A DNA stretch of 64,000 nucleotides from Roseburia sp. CAG:10041_57 (GTDB lineage Bacteria > Bacillota > Clostridia > Lachnospirales > Lachnospiraceae): NCBI GenBank assembly GCA_001916965.1, contig MNTL01000059.1:3287-67286 (forward strand). The letters are read 5' to 3'. Below are positions 46,650-55,848 of this stretch, one piece after another. Made by a program: the position numbers and the translations under genes. The stretch's first letter is position 1. The number at the start of each line of letters is the position of its first letter. Below the pieces are notes generated by a model. That model did not search any database. It was not told where the DNA came from and saw nothing but the letters and a program-made list of their open reading frames with translations.

Positions 46650-48056
46650 TTAACCGATACATCCAATCATTTCCAAACGAATCAGGTTGTTCATTTCCAC
46701 TGCATATTCAAGAGGCAGCTCCTTTGATACATTATCTGCAAAACCGCTGACGATCATTGCTCTTGCCTCTTCTTCGCTGATTCCTCTGGACATCAGATAA
46801 AATACTGCTTCATCACTGATTCTTCCGATCTTGGCTTCATGACCTACATCTGCATTCTTTGTGCGGATATCCATAGCAGGAATCGTATCCGATCTGGAGA
46901 TATCATCCAGCATCAGAGACTGACAGGATACTGCGGATTTACTGTTTTCTGCCTCTTTTGTCATAGCTACACTGCTTCTAAACGTACTGATTCCACCGTC
47001 TTTTGAAATAGACCTCGTATTGATATAGGAAGATGTCTCAGGTGCAGCATGTACAACCTTGGCGCCTGTGTCCAGATTCTGTCCTTTACCGGCAAACGTG
47101 ATTCCTGTAAACTCCATTCTTGCACCTTTGCCTTTTAAAATACTCATCGGATACAGATATGATACATGAGAACCAAAAGAACCTGATACCCATTCAATTG
47201 TACCACCCTCCTTGACCAGAGCACGCTTGGTATTCAAGTTGTACATGTTCTTGGACCAGTTCTCGATTGTGGAATAACGCAGTCTTGCATTCTTTTCTAC
47301 GAAAAGTTCTACGCATCCGGCATGGAGATTTGCCACATTGTATTTCGGAGCGGAACAACCCTCTATAAAGTGCAGGTCAGCACCCTCGTCCACAATAATC
47401 AAAGTATGCTCGAACTGACCGGCTCCCGGCGCATTCAGTCTGAAATAGGACTGCAAAGGGATTTCCACAGATACACCAGGGGGTACATAGACAAAGGAAC
47501 CGCCTGACCATACTGCCCCATGAAGAGCAGCAAATTTATGGTCTGTAGGCTTGACCAGCTTCATAAAATGGCTTCGCACCATATCTGCATATTTGCCATT
47601 CAATGCACTCTCTATATCTGTATAGACAACACCCTGTGCTGCTACTTCTTCCCTTACATTATGATATACCAGCTCTGAATCGTACTGTGCCCCTACACCG
47701 GCAAGAGATTTTCGCTCTGCCTGAGGGATTCCCAGACGCTCAAAGGTATCTTTGATATCCTTTGGTACATCTGACCATTTCGCACTCATATGTGTATTTG
47801 GGCGCACATAAGTTACGATTTCGTCCATGTTCAGTCCTTCAATAGAAGGTCCCCAATTTGGAACCTGTAACTGATTATAGATCTGCAATGATTCCAGACG
47901 GAACAGCTGCATCCACTGCGGGTCTTTTTTCTCTTTGGAAATCTGTTCTACGATGGCTGGAGTCAGACCTTCTTTGACACGATATACGTCTTTTTCTTCG
48001 TTTTTGATATCATACACGCTTCTGTCGATATCCTCTACATACGTCTTTTCACTCAT
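46650..48056 (-). CDS. sufB: Fe-S cluster scaffold subunit SufB
   Basis: 468 residues from MSEKTYVEDIDRSVYDIKNE at 48056 (GAGGTGGCTGCC upstream); the frame continues to 48092 inside sufC. SufB hallmarks include VWSGGSFVYVPPGVSVEIPL, LHFIEGCSAPKYNVANLHAG and the terminal AKIGRISDEAVFYLMSRGIS, then EEEARAMIV. It is the core scaffold on which clusters form with SufC and SufD. It begins 10 nt after the sufC stop. Confidence 0.95.
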   Translation of the reverse strand: MSEKTYVEDIDRSVYDIKNEEKDVYRVKEGLTPAIVEQISKEKKDPQWMQLFRLESLQIYNQLQVPNWGPSIEGLNMDEIVTYVRPNTHMSAKWSDVPKDIKDTFERLGIPQAERKSLAGVGAQYDSELVYHNVREEVAAQGVVYTDIESALNGKYADMVRSHFMKLVKPTDHKFAALHGAVWSGGSFVYVPPGVSVEIPLQSYFRLNAPGAGQFEHTLIIVDEGADLHFIEGCSAPKYNVANLHAGCVELFVEKNARLRYSTIENWSKNMYNLNTKRALVKEGGTIEWVSGSFGSHVSYLYPMSILKGKGARMEFTGITFAGKGQNLDTGAKVVHAAPETSSYINTRSISKDGGISTFRSSVAMTKEAENSKSAVSCQSLMLDDISRSDTIPAMDIRTKNADVGHEAKIGRISDEAVFYLMSRGISEEEARAMIVSGFADNVSKELPLEYAVEMNNLIRLEMIGCIG

Positions 48057-48066
48057 GGCAGCCACC

Positions 48067-48819
48067 TCACATCTGTTCTTTGAACTGTTCATAGCCTTCT
48101 CGGTTGATCTGTTCTATTAAGGAAGCATCTCCTGTCGCAATGATATGGCCGTTTACCATGACATGTGTATAATCTACATGCAGAGATTCCAGAATCTTGG
48201 TACTGTGCGTAATGATAAGCAATGAGCTGTCCGGATTCTCCTGCTGATATACATGGATGCCCTCAGAAGCAAGACGCACTGCATCTACGTCCAAGCCTGA
48301 GTCTGTCTCATCCAGGATGGCAAGGCTGGGCTTTAACATCATAAGCTGCAATATCTCTGATTTTTTCTTCTCTCCTCCGGAAAAGCCAACATTCAGATCA
48401 CGCTCTGCATAGGAAGGATCCATTTGTAATACTTCCATCGCCTTCTGGAGCTGTTTCTTGAACTCCCACAGCTTCACATGGCTTCCTGTTCTCTGTACCA
48501 GTGCATTTCTGATAAAGCTCTCCAGGGAAAGCCCCGGTACTTCCAGTGGCTCCTGAAACGAAAGAAACATGCCTGCTTTCGCCCTTTTATCAGCCGAAGT
48601 TTCAGTCATGTCCTCTCCATTGAATATAATATGCCCCTGCGTTACCTGATACTTCGGATTCCCTGTCAATACATAACCCAGGGTAGATTTACCCGCACCA
48701 TTTGGTCCCATTAGGACATGTGTTTCACCTTTTTTTATATCAAGACTCACCCCATGAAGAATTTCCTTGTCCTCAACCCGGGCTGTCACCTGATTAACCT
48801 GTAGAATTTCCTTACTCAT
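48067..48819 (-). CDS. sufC: Fe-S cluster assembly ATPase SufC
   Basis: 250 residues. ABC ATPase motifs are GPNGAGKST (about 39-47), FQEP, NVGFSGGEKKKSEILQ and LDETDSGLDVDAVRL, the last being the SufC form. It powers the SufBCD scaffold in the cytoplasm. First gene of the operon; the ribosome site is AGGAGGAACTCAT. The promoter region upstream contains a TATAAT box and an inverted repeat (see 48842-48858). All five suf genes are tightly packed. Confidence 0.95.
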   Translation of the reverse strand: MSKEILQVNQVTARVEDKEILHGVSLDIKKGETHVLMGPNGAGKSTLGYVLTGNPKYQVTQGHIIFNGEDMTETSADKRAKAGMFLSFQEPLEVPGLSLESFIRNALVQRTGSHVKLWEFKKQLQKAMEVLQMDPSYAERDLNVGFSGGEKKKSEILQLMMLKPSLAILDETDSGLDVDAVRLASEGIHVYQQENPDSSLLIITHSTKILESLHVDYTHVMVNGHIIATGDASLIEQINREGYEQFKEQM

Positions 48820-48841
48820 ATGAGTTCCTCCTCTTATAATT

Positions 48842-48858
48842 CCTATTATAACGATAGG
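48842..48858 (-). promoter_or_regulatory. -10 box and inverted repeat upstream of sufCBDSU
   Basis: On the minus strand TATAAT (RC of 48845-48850) lies about 25 nt before the sufC start. CCTAT and ATAGG (48842-48846 and 48854-48858) form an inverted repeat around it with a 7-nt spacer. A regulator of Rrf2/IscR type could bind there, but the match to known IscR sites is weak. No clear -35 is visible. Confidence 0.35.
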
Positions 48859-48956
48859 TTTACTTCTAGCTCATTGTAAATGTAAATTCATAAGAAAGCA
48901 ATCCTCATATAGTCTATTTAATAAAATTTTATCAATTACTGTAGCAATTCACTGCG

Positions 48957-51632
48957 TTACTGCAAATTTTCCTTGATTTTCTCAAGTTTTTCATATGCTT
49001 CCCTGGATATATTGTCTTTTAAATAATTCTTGTTCTTAGGCTTATCCCGTTCTATATTCTGTCTGACTTCCTGAATCGTATTCATGACTTCCTCATAGAA
49101 CCCAGGCGCTGAGATTCTTCTTGCACCAGCTCCCCAGATAATCATCTGTTCCAGCCTGTCAGAAGTGGCTACTGTCACATGATATTTTCTGCCCAGCTCA
49201 TGTGATACCTTCTCTATGTACTGATCTGCCGTTTCTGCTTCCTTCGTGTACACAACATGAATATTGTGATAATCAAAGATTTCTCCCTGTCCGCCTGATA
49301 CCTTATACGCATCAAAGACCAGTATCAGATTTATGTTCTTAGCACCCTGATAGTTACACATAATATCCATAAGCTTGTCCCTGGCGCTGTCGATATTATG
49401 CTGCGCCAGTTCGTTTAATTCTTTCCAGGCAAAAATGATATTATAGCCGTCAACCAGAAGATATTCCTCCGTTCCCAGTACATAAGCAGGCTGTGTTCCC
49501 CTATATGTACTGTCATCAGAAGCCTTGATTGTCTTCGTCCATGAATTTCTCTTCTGTTTTGCTGCCCCGAAGGTTCTGGCAAAAATCTCATCAATTTCTT
49601 CCTGGTCAATAACTCCATTTTCATAAGTAAAAGAGGGCTTCTTTGGTCGAAGTTCTTCTTCCTGTACTTCTTCCTCTTCCGACTGTGTACCAATGTGCGC
49701 ATACTCCGGCACTCTATCCCAGCTTACCAGGAAACCCGCTCCATGCGAACAAAATACAGAGCCTGTAGGATTCTCAATATCTGCCTCTGAATCATAATGA
49801 AAGGCTTCCAATACTTCCTCTTCATTATGACATGGTTCATATCCTTTGAGAGCACAGGTCAGTCTGCCATGTCCTCTTGTATAGGAAGTTACTTCCATCT
49901 GATAGTCTCTCATTGTAACTACCGGTGCTGTTCCCGTCAGATAAGCAGTATCTCCTTCTATAACAGGAGGTTCAAAGCTTCCATATCTTCGCTGGATATC
50001 TGACATCGCCCGTCCAACCTGTTCCTGTGGAATCTCAAGCTGAAATTCATAGATTGGTTCCAATAACAGGCTCTGTGTCGACTTAAGCCCCTGCCTTACC
50101 GCACGATAAGTAGCCTGTCTGAAATCACCACCTTCTGTATGCTTCGTATGTGCTCTTCCTGCAATCAGCGTAATCCGCATATCTGTAATTTCAGAACCGG
50201 TAAGTACACCTTTGTGCTTGCGTTCCTCCAGATGGGTCAATACCAGACGCTGCCAGTTACGATCCAGTTCGTCTTCACTACAGTCTGTATCAAATTCCAG
50301 ACCTCTTCCTCTCTCTAACGGTTCCAGTAAGAGATGCACTTCCGCATAATGACGTAATGGTTCAAAATGTCCGATTCCAATGACCGGTTTCGTAATCGTC
50401 TCTTTATAGACAATATTTCCTGTACCAAATTCTACTTCTGTATGAAAGCGCTCTGCTATCAGACTCTTTAAAATCTCTATCTGTACCTCGCCCATGACCT
50501 GTGCGTGTATCTCACTCAGGTTCTCATCCCATACAATATGAAGCTGTGGTTCCTCTTCTTCCAGTTTGCATAATTTCAGATACATGTCATGCACATTGCA
50601 ATCCTGCGGAAGTATGACTCTATAAGTCAACACAGGCTCCAAAACAGTCTGCTCCGGCTCTGTCTCAATCCCAAGTCCCTGCCCGCAAAAGGTCTTACTG
50701 AGTCCGGTTACTGCACACACTGCTCCTGCCGTTACTTCATTGACCATATCGTATGTTCCGCCAGAATACAGTCTGATCTGATCTGCTTTCTCCTGCCAGC
50801 ACTCCGATGGCTCCATTCCCTCATGATAATCTGTCAGCATTGCTTTCACTTTAAGACTGCCGCCCGTTATTTTCATATAGGTAAGTCTGTTATCCTGTTC
50901 ATCCCTTACAATCTTAAATACCCTGGCTCCGAATTCTTCAGGATATTCCCTGCGCTGCATATGTGCATCCATAAAAGCCAGCAGCTCCTTAACACCCTCC
51001 ATCTTCAGTGCAGAACCGAATAAGCAGGGAAATATCTGTCTGTATCCTATTGCTTCATTCATTGCTTCATCACTGATTTTACCGGTATTCAGATATTCTT
51101 CCATTAATGTTTCACTGCACATGGCTGCTGTATCATACAGGCAGTCTTTGTCCTGACCATTATAGTCAATGCAGTTTACATCCAGTTTTTTCTGCAATTC
51201 AGCCAGTGTTTTTTCTTTATCTGTTCCCGGCTGATCCATTTTATTTACGAATATAAATACCGGCACCTGATAGCGTTTTAACAGCTTCCACAAAGTCATG
51301 GTATGTCCCTGCACACCATCCGCTCCATTAATCACCAGGATTGCATAATCCAGTACCTGTAATGTTCTTTCCATTTCTGCCGAGAAATCTACATGCCCCG
51401 GTGTATCCAGCAGCGTAATCTCTTTTTCACCTAATTGGAATCTTGCCTGCTTGGAAAATATCGTAATCCCTCTGTTCTTTTCCAATGCATAGGTATCCAG
51501 GAATGCATCCTTATGATCCACTCTGCCCAGTTTTCTGATGGCACCACTTATATATAATATACTTTCTGCAAGTGTCGTCTTTCCGGAGTCTACATGCGCA
51601 AGTATTCCCACAGTCAATTGATTTGTCTTCAT
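48957..51632 (-). CDS. TetM-like translation GTPase fused to a Rae1/YacP-type NYN nuclease domain
   Basis: 891 residues from MKTNQLTVGILAHVDSGKTT (51632); 51644 (MIIRMKTNQ) is an alternative start. Residues 1-640 follow ribosomal protection proteins: G1 AHVDSGKTT, switch LEKNRGITIFSKQ, G3 DTPGHVDF, G4 NKMD, then the EF-G-like domains to LTCALKGYEP. After an acidic linker (about 665-720), residues 722-855 are a NYN/YacP domain with DGYNIIF, LVFDAY, EAETADQYIE and VATSDRLEQMI, the acidic residues of this RNase group. Bacillus Rae1 (YacP) is known to cut mRNA in the ribosomal A site. The fusion therefore suggests a factor that uses GTP to enter the A site and cleave mRNA there. Tetracycline resistance is the alternative; the fusion argues against it as the main role. 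Confidence 0.88.
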   Translation of the reverse strand: MKTNQLTVGILAHVDSGKTTLAESILYISGAIRKLGRVDHKDAFLDTYALEKNRGITIFSKQARFQLGEKEITLLDTPGHVDFSAEMERTLQVLDYAILVINGADGVQGHTMTLWKLLKRYQVPVFIFVNKMDQPGTDKEKTLAELQKKLDVNCIDYNGQDKDCLYDTAAMCSETLMEEYLNTGKISDEAMNEAIGYRQIFPCLFGSALKMEGVKELLAFMDAHMQRREYPEEFGARVFKIVRDEQDNRLTYMKITGGSLKVKAMLTDYHEGMEPSECWQEKADQIRLYSGGTYDMVNEVTAGAVCAVTGLSKTFCGQGLGIETEPEQTVLEPVLTYRVILPQDCNVHDMYLKLCKLEEEEPQLHIVWDENLSEIHAQVMGEVQIEILKSLIAERFHTEVEFGTGNIVYKETITKPVIGIGHFEPLRHYAEVHLLLEPLERGRGLEFDTDCSEDELDRNWQRLVLTHLEERKHKGVLTGSEITDMRITLIAGRAHTKHTEGGDFRQATYRAVRQGLKSTQSLLLEPIYEFQLEIPQEQVGRAMSDIQRRYGSFEPPVIEGDTAYLTGTAPVVTMRDYQMEVTSYTRGHGRLTCALKGYEPCHNEEEVLEAFHYDSEADIENPTGSVFCSHGAGFLVSWDRVPEYAHIGTQSEEEEVQEEELRPKKPSFTYENGVIDQEEIDEIFARTFGAAKQKRNSWTKTIKASDDSTYRGTQPAYVLGTEEYLLVDGYNIIFAWKELNELAQHNIDSARDKLMDIMCNYQGAKNINLILVFDAYKVSGGQGEIFDYHNIHVVYTKEAETADQYIEKVSHELGRKYHVTVATSDRLEQMIIWGAGARRISAPGFYEEVMNTIQEVRQNIERDKPKNKNYLKDNISREAYEKLEKIKENLQ

Positions 51633-51872
51633 CCTAATAATCATGCCTTTCTTTTGCCAGGGAACATTCCATCGTACTTGATCTTCCTGCCCCGGCACAA
51701 AGTTCTCAATACTTATATCTTACATTCTATCATGCATAAATTGCAAGTAAATTCACATAATGTTAATGTTCTCCCCACATCCCATTGCAACAACATATTA
51801 TGGCATTTTACCCATTAAATTGTCACTTTATTATCTATTTCTAAAATAAGTATTAAGAAAATATACAAAGAT

Positions 51873-51885
51873 TGACTATTGGTCA
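51873..51885 (+). promoter_or_regulatory. Candidate TetR-type operator upstream of oleate hydratase
   Basis: TGAC-TATTG-GTCA is a perfect inverted repeat with a 5-nt centre, about 80 nt before the ohyA start. Its form resembles TetR-family operators. It is the only strong palindrome in the 333-nt gap between the two divergent genes. No TetR gene is in the window. Confidence 0.45.
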
Positions 51886-51965
51886 TTTATGTGCAATACT
51901 TGGCTTATCAGATAACTTACAGGGAAACGGAATCGTATTTCCCGCACAGGAAAGGAGTTTATACT

Positions 51966-53942
51966 ATGTCTAAGAATAACGGTCTTAAAGTTGGAGTTGC
52001 TTCTGCATTACTTGCTACTGCTGGTGCCGCTGCACTGGTTTCCAAAAATAAGAAGAACGCAGAGCAGAAAAAGACAGCAAAGAAAGTTCGCCAGGAGGAA
52101 TTAAATAATTTCCGCAATACAGAACGTGGCAAAAATGCAGTAAACAGCAAAGGTATTTACTATAGCAACGGTAACTATGAAGCATTTGCACGTCCACTGA
52201 AGCCAGAAGGTGTTGATCACAAAAATGCTTATCTGGTAGGAAGCGGTCTTGCATCTCTTGCAGCTGCTTGTTTCCTTGTAAGAGATGGTCAGATGCCTGG
52301 TTCCCATATCCATATTTTAGAGGCTATGGAAGTTCCCGGCGGTGCATGTGATGGTATCTTTGATCCTACAAGAGGCTATATCATGCGTGGTGGACGTGAG
52401 ATGGAGAATCATTTCGAATGTTTATGGGATTTGTTCAGAAGCATTCCTTCTATTGAAACTCCAGGTGTCTCCGTTCTGGATGAATATTACTGGTTAAATA
52501 AGAAGGATCCTAACTATTCTCTGTGCCGTGCTACTGTCAACAGAGGTGAGGATGCACATACAGATGGCAAATTCAATTTAAGCCAGAAGGGCTGCATGGA
52601 GATCATGAAGCTGTTCATGACTAAGAACGAAGATCTCTATGACAAGACCATCGAAGATGTATTTGATGATGAAGTCTTCAATTCAGATTTCTGGTTATAC
52701 TGGAGAACTATGTTCGCATTTGAGAACTGGCATAGTGCTTTGGAAATGAAGTTATACTTCCAGAGATTTATCCATCACATCGGTGGTCTGCCTGACTTCA
52801 GCGCATTGAAATTCACCAAATACAACCAGTATGAATCCCTGATTCTTCCAATGGTAAAATATCTGGAAGCTGCAGGTGTTACATTTGAATATGGCATTCA
52901 GGTAACAAATGTATTGTTCAAGAAAGAGGGTGCTAAGAAGATTGCATCCGAGATCGTATGCATCAAGAATGGCGAAGAAACTTCTATTCCTTTAACAGAA
53001 AATGACCTTGTATTCGTTACAAACGGCAGCTGTACAGAAGGTACTATTTATGGTGATCATACACATGCTCCTAACGGTGACGCAGAAGTAAGAAAGAGTG
53101 GCTGCTGGGATCTTTGGAAGAATATCGCAGTACAGGATCCTTCCTTTGGGCATCCTGAGAAATTCTGCTCAGATGTTGAAAAGACAAACTGGGAATCTGC
53201 AACTGTTGTTACATCCAATGATGAAATTATTTCTTATATTGAGAAAATCTGTAAAAGAAATCCAAGAAGCGGTAATGTTGTTACCGGTGGTATCGTAAGC
53301 TGTAAGGATTCCAAGTGGCTGATGAGCTGGACAATCAACAGACAGCCTCAGTTCAAGAGTGAAGATCCTAACGAAATCAGTGTATGGGTATACTCTCTGT
53401 TCACAGATGTACCTGGAGACTTTGTAAAGAAGCCTATGAAGGACTGTACAGGTGAAGAGATCACTCAGGAATGGTTATATCAGATTGGCGTTCCTGTTGA
53501 CCGTATTGGTGAATTAGCAAAAGATCATGTTACTACAGTTCCTACAATGATGCCTTATATTACTGCATTCTTTATGCCTAGGAGAAAAGGAGACCGTCCT
53601 GATGTTATTCCTGATGGATGTACTAACTTTGCCTTCCTTGGTCAATTTGCAGAAACTCCAAGAGATACAATCTTTACAACAGAATATTCTGTACGTACCG
53701 CTATGGAAGCTGTATATGGTCTGCTTCATGTTGACCGTGGTGTACCCGAAGTATGGGGAAGCGTTTATGATATCCGTGACCTGCTCGACAGCAGTGTTAA
53801 GTTAATGGATGGCAAGTCTCCTCTTGAAATCGAATTACCTGGTCCTTTGAATGCATTAAAGAAACCTTTGGTAGGTCTTGTAAAAGGCACTATCATCGAA
53901 GATCTGCTTCGTGAACACGGCGTATTAAGAGATGATATGTAA
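51966..53942 (+). CDS. ohyA: Oleate hydratase
   Basis: 658 residues from MSKNNGLKVG at 51966 (AGGAAAGGAG upstream); an in-frame upstream ATG at 51879 has no ribosome site. FAD-binding AYLVGSGLASLAAACFLVRD lies at about 88-107. ILEAMEVPGGACDG, RGGREMENHFECLWDLFRSI and MPYITAFFMPRRKGDRP are conserved oleate hydratase blocks. The enzyme adds water to the cis-9 double bond of oleic and related acids giving 10-hydroxy fatty acids, a detoxification of unsaturated fat in gut bacteria. The first 30 residues contain a hydrophobic stretch (VGVASALLATAGAAALV) and then a very basic segment, perhaps a membrane attachment not found in all homologues. Monocistronic, ending at a strong terminator. Confidence 0.93.
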   Translation: MSKNNGLKVGVASALLATAGAAALVSKNKKNAEQKKTAKKVRQEELNNFRNTERGKNAVNSKGIYYSNGNYEAFARPLKPEGVDHKNAYLVGSGLASLAAACFLVRDGQMPGSHIHILEAMEVPGGACDGIFDPTRGYIMRGGREMENHFECLWDLFRSIPSIETPGVSVLDEYYWLNKKDPNYSLCRATVNRGEDAHTDGKFNLSQKGCMEIMKLFMTKNEDLYDKTIEDVFDDEVFNSDFWLYWRTMFAFENWHSALEMKLYFQRFIHHIGGLPDFSALKFTKYNQYESLILPMVKYLEAAGVTFEYGIQVTNVLFKKEGAKKIASEIVCIKNGEETSIPLTENDLVFVTNGSCTEGTIYGDHTHAPNGDAEVRKSGCWDLWKNIAVQDPSFGHPEKFCSDVEKTNWESATVVTSNDEIISYIEKICKRNPRSGNVVTGGIVSCKDSKWLMSWTINRQPQFKSEDPNEISVWVYSLFTDVPGDFVKKPMKDCTGEEITQEWLYQIGVPVDRIGELAKDHVTTVPTMMPYITAFFMPRRKGDRPDVIPDGCTNFAFLGQFAETPRDTIFTTEYSVRTAMEAVYGLLHVDRGVPEVWGSVYDIRDLLDSSVKLMDGKSPLEIELPGPLNALKKPLVGLVKGTIIEDLLREHGVLRDDM

Positions 53943-53956
53943 TTTCTATAAATTCA

Positions 53957-53988
53957 GAGCCGGCAGTTATATAGCTGCCGGCTCTTTT
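53957..53988 (+). terminator. Intrinsic terminator after ohyA
   Basis: GAGCCGGCAG pairs with CTGCCGGCTC around an eight-base loop (TTATATAG minus one) and is followed by TTTTT, 14 nt past the ohyA stop. Confidence 0.92.
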
Positions 53989-53997
53989 TACTTAAAA

Positions 53998-55716
53998 TTA
54001 AAAGTGTAATTTCCTATATCTGTTGATACATGCAAAAATCTCCTGCTTCCTAGGGATAACCAGATTGCCGGGAATATCACGGTTCTCTATAATTCCCTTC
54101 CATCCCTGTTTCATGAGTATTTCATATATCTCTTCCACAATCTTCTGTATCGTATGTTCTCCATTCATCTTTCTCTTCTGTGCATATTGCATGATAACAG
54201 CCAATGCCTGCATTTGCTCCGTATCTACCAGCTGTTCCACATATCGCACATCAATACCTGCATGATTGATCATAATAGAATCCAATCCCAGAACCTTTAC
54301 TTTCAGACGATCCTGCATCCATTCCTTATCTGCTTTTACTTTCCTATCATAATCAGGTAACTGCGCCTGTTCTATTTCTCCTGTTGTTCCATTTACTCCG
54401 GCTTCCCTCGTATATTTTACGGCTTCCCCTTTTGCATATTGGGTTATTTCATATGCAGTATAATGATCCATCTGTATGATAAGATCAGCCTTCATAAAAT
54501 AAGCTCCAGAACTTCCTGCTACAAGAATTGTAGAGACACCATCTTTTTCATATAGTTCTCTGATTCTGTCAATATAGGGAATGATTGGCTCTTTCTCCTT
54601 ATGTACCACTCTCTGCATTAATTCATCTCGTATCATAAAGTTCGTGGCACTTGTATCCTCATCAATTAGCAGAACCTGACTGCCTGCTTCCATCGCTTCC
54701 ACTACATTAGCTGCCTGGGATGTACTGCCGCTTGCATCTTCCGTGCAAAATACCTTTGTGTTCTTACCATTGGGTAAATTTCTGATAAACATGGAGATAT
54801 CTACATGCTGGATGCTTCTGCCATCCTCTGCACGTATCTTCATCGCTTTATCATCTGTGATCACATATTCTCTTCCATCTCCCGCTATATGATTATATAC
54901 GCCCAGCTCCAATGCCTCTAAAAGTGTTGATTTGCCATGATATCCGCCACCCACGATCAAAGTAACGCCTTCAGGAATACCGGTTCCTGTTACAGCTCTT
55001 CCAAAAGGAAGCTCCATTGTGACTTCCAGACTCTTGGGAGATACCCATGCAATTGCATTTTTCATTGGTTTTCCAGACACTCCGGACTCTCTTGGCAAAA
55101 TTGATCCATTCGCAATAAAAGCCACAAGAGAACGCCTTTTTAGCTCCTTACGGATAAAATCCTGATTCATTGCAAGGCCCACTGCCTTTTCAATCTTATC
55201 CTGATCCAGACTTTGATAACGTAAGGATCTATGTACCGCCTCCGGTATATATTCAAACAGAATTTTTATCAGCTCTCCTGCGTTAATTGTCCTTCCATTG
55301 GCTGGTAATCCTATCTCCATACGCACTATAATGCTGCCATCTCTGTCATTGATTTCACAGGCGCTTCTTTCAAGTACTTCCTGTCCCGGACGACTGATTG
55401 CCATTAATCCACTCTTTCCTGATCCTCTCGCCTTAAAAGAATAATGCTCAATCTGTCTTCCAAACTCTCTCAACAAATAATCCTGTAAGGCTATCTTCTT
55501 ACATTTCATTTCGTATAAATCTCTTGGAAAACCTGCAATCTTATCCGCAACTTCTATTTTTACTCTGGAAGGTGCTGCAAAAGGGTCTCCCTGCACATGT
55601 TCTATTACAAATATATATTCATCAAACTTATAAACACCTTTTAATTCTTTATATGCAGGATAACCTTTTCGGTCAATCCTGTCTAATATATTTCTTAATT
55701 CCTGCTTTTCTTTCAT
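53998..55716 (-). CDS. Predicted ABC-class ATPase (COG3044 type)
   Basis: 572 residues. Residues about 250-420 hold a P-loop GGGYHGKSTLLEALELGVYN and a Walker B VLLIDEDTSATNFMIRDELM. CTEDASGSTSQAANVVEAME stands where the ABC signature is expected. The N-terminal 240 residues (FAAPSRVKIEVADKIAGFPR) form the separate domain of this family. There is no membrane domain or partner permease. Members are widespread in bacteria and are proposed to act on RNA or nucleic acid, but the function is not established. It is convergent with ohyA and divergent from the esterase. Confidence 0.8.
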   Translation of the reverse strand: MKEKQELRNILDRIDRKGYPAYKELKGVYKFDEYIFVIEHVQGDPFAAPSRVKIEVADKIAGFPRDLYEMKCKKIALQDYLLREFGRQIEHYSFKARGSGKSGLMAISRPGQEVLERSACEINDRDGSIIVRMEIGLPANGRTINAGELIKILFEYIPEAVHRSLRYQSLDQDKIEKAVGLAMNQDFIRKELKRRSLVAFIANGSILPRESGVSGKPMKNAIAWVSPKSLEVTMELPFGRAVTGTGIPEGVTLIVGGGYHGKSTLLEALELGVYNHIAGDGREYVITDDKAMKIRAEDGRSIQHVDISMFIRNLPNGKNTKVFCTEDASGSTSQAANVVEAMEAGSQVLLIDEDTSATNFMIRDELMQRVVHKEKEPIIPYIDRIRELYEKDGVSTILVAGSSGAYFMKADLIIQMDHYTAYEITQYAKGEAVKYTREAGVNGTTGEIEQAQLPDYDRKVKADKEWMQDRLKVKVLGLDSIMINHAGIDVRYVEQLVDTEQMQALAVIMQYAQKRKMNGEHTIQKIVEEIYEILMKQGWKGIIENRDIPGNLVIPRKQEIFACINRYRKLHF

Positions 55717-55848
55717 ATTTTATCTTCTCCATATATTTGACTTTTACGGTCATTTATGATTTTTTGCTTTATTTTCTGCCTGTGTTTTATTATAATCCAA
55801 ATAGAAGTTAAAAAACAGACTTTTATACTTAGAAAGGACCTGCAATTT

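Noticed and set aside
48957..51632. Acquired tetracycline-resistance gene
   Set aside because: The TetM-like part is diverged and fused to a nuclease domain, and no mobile-element genes flank it; a cellular role is more likely.
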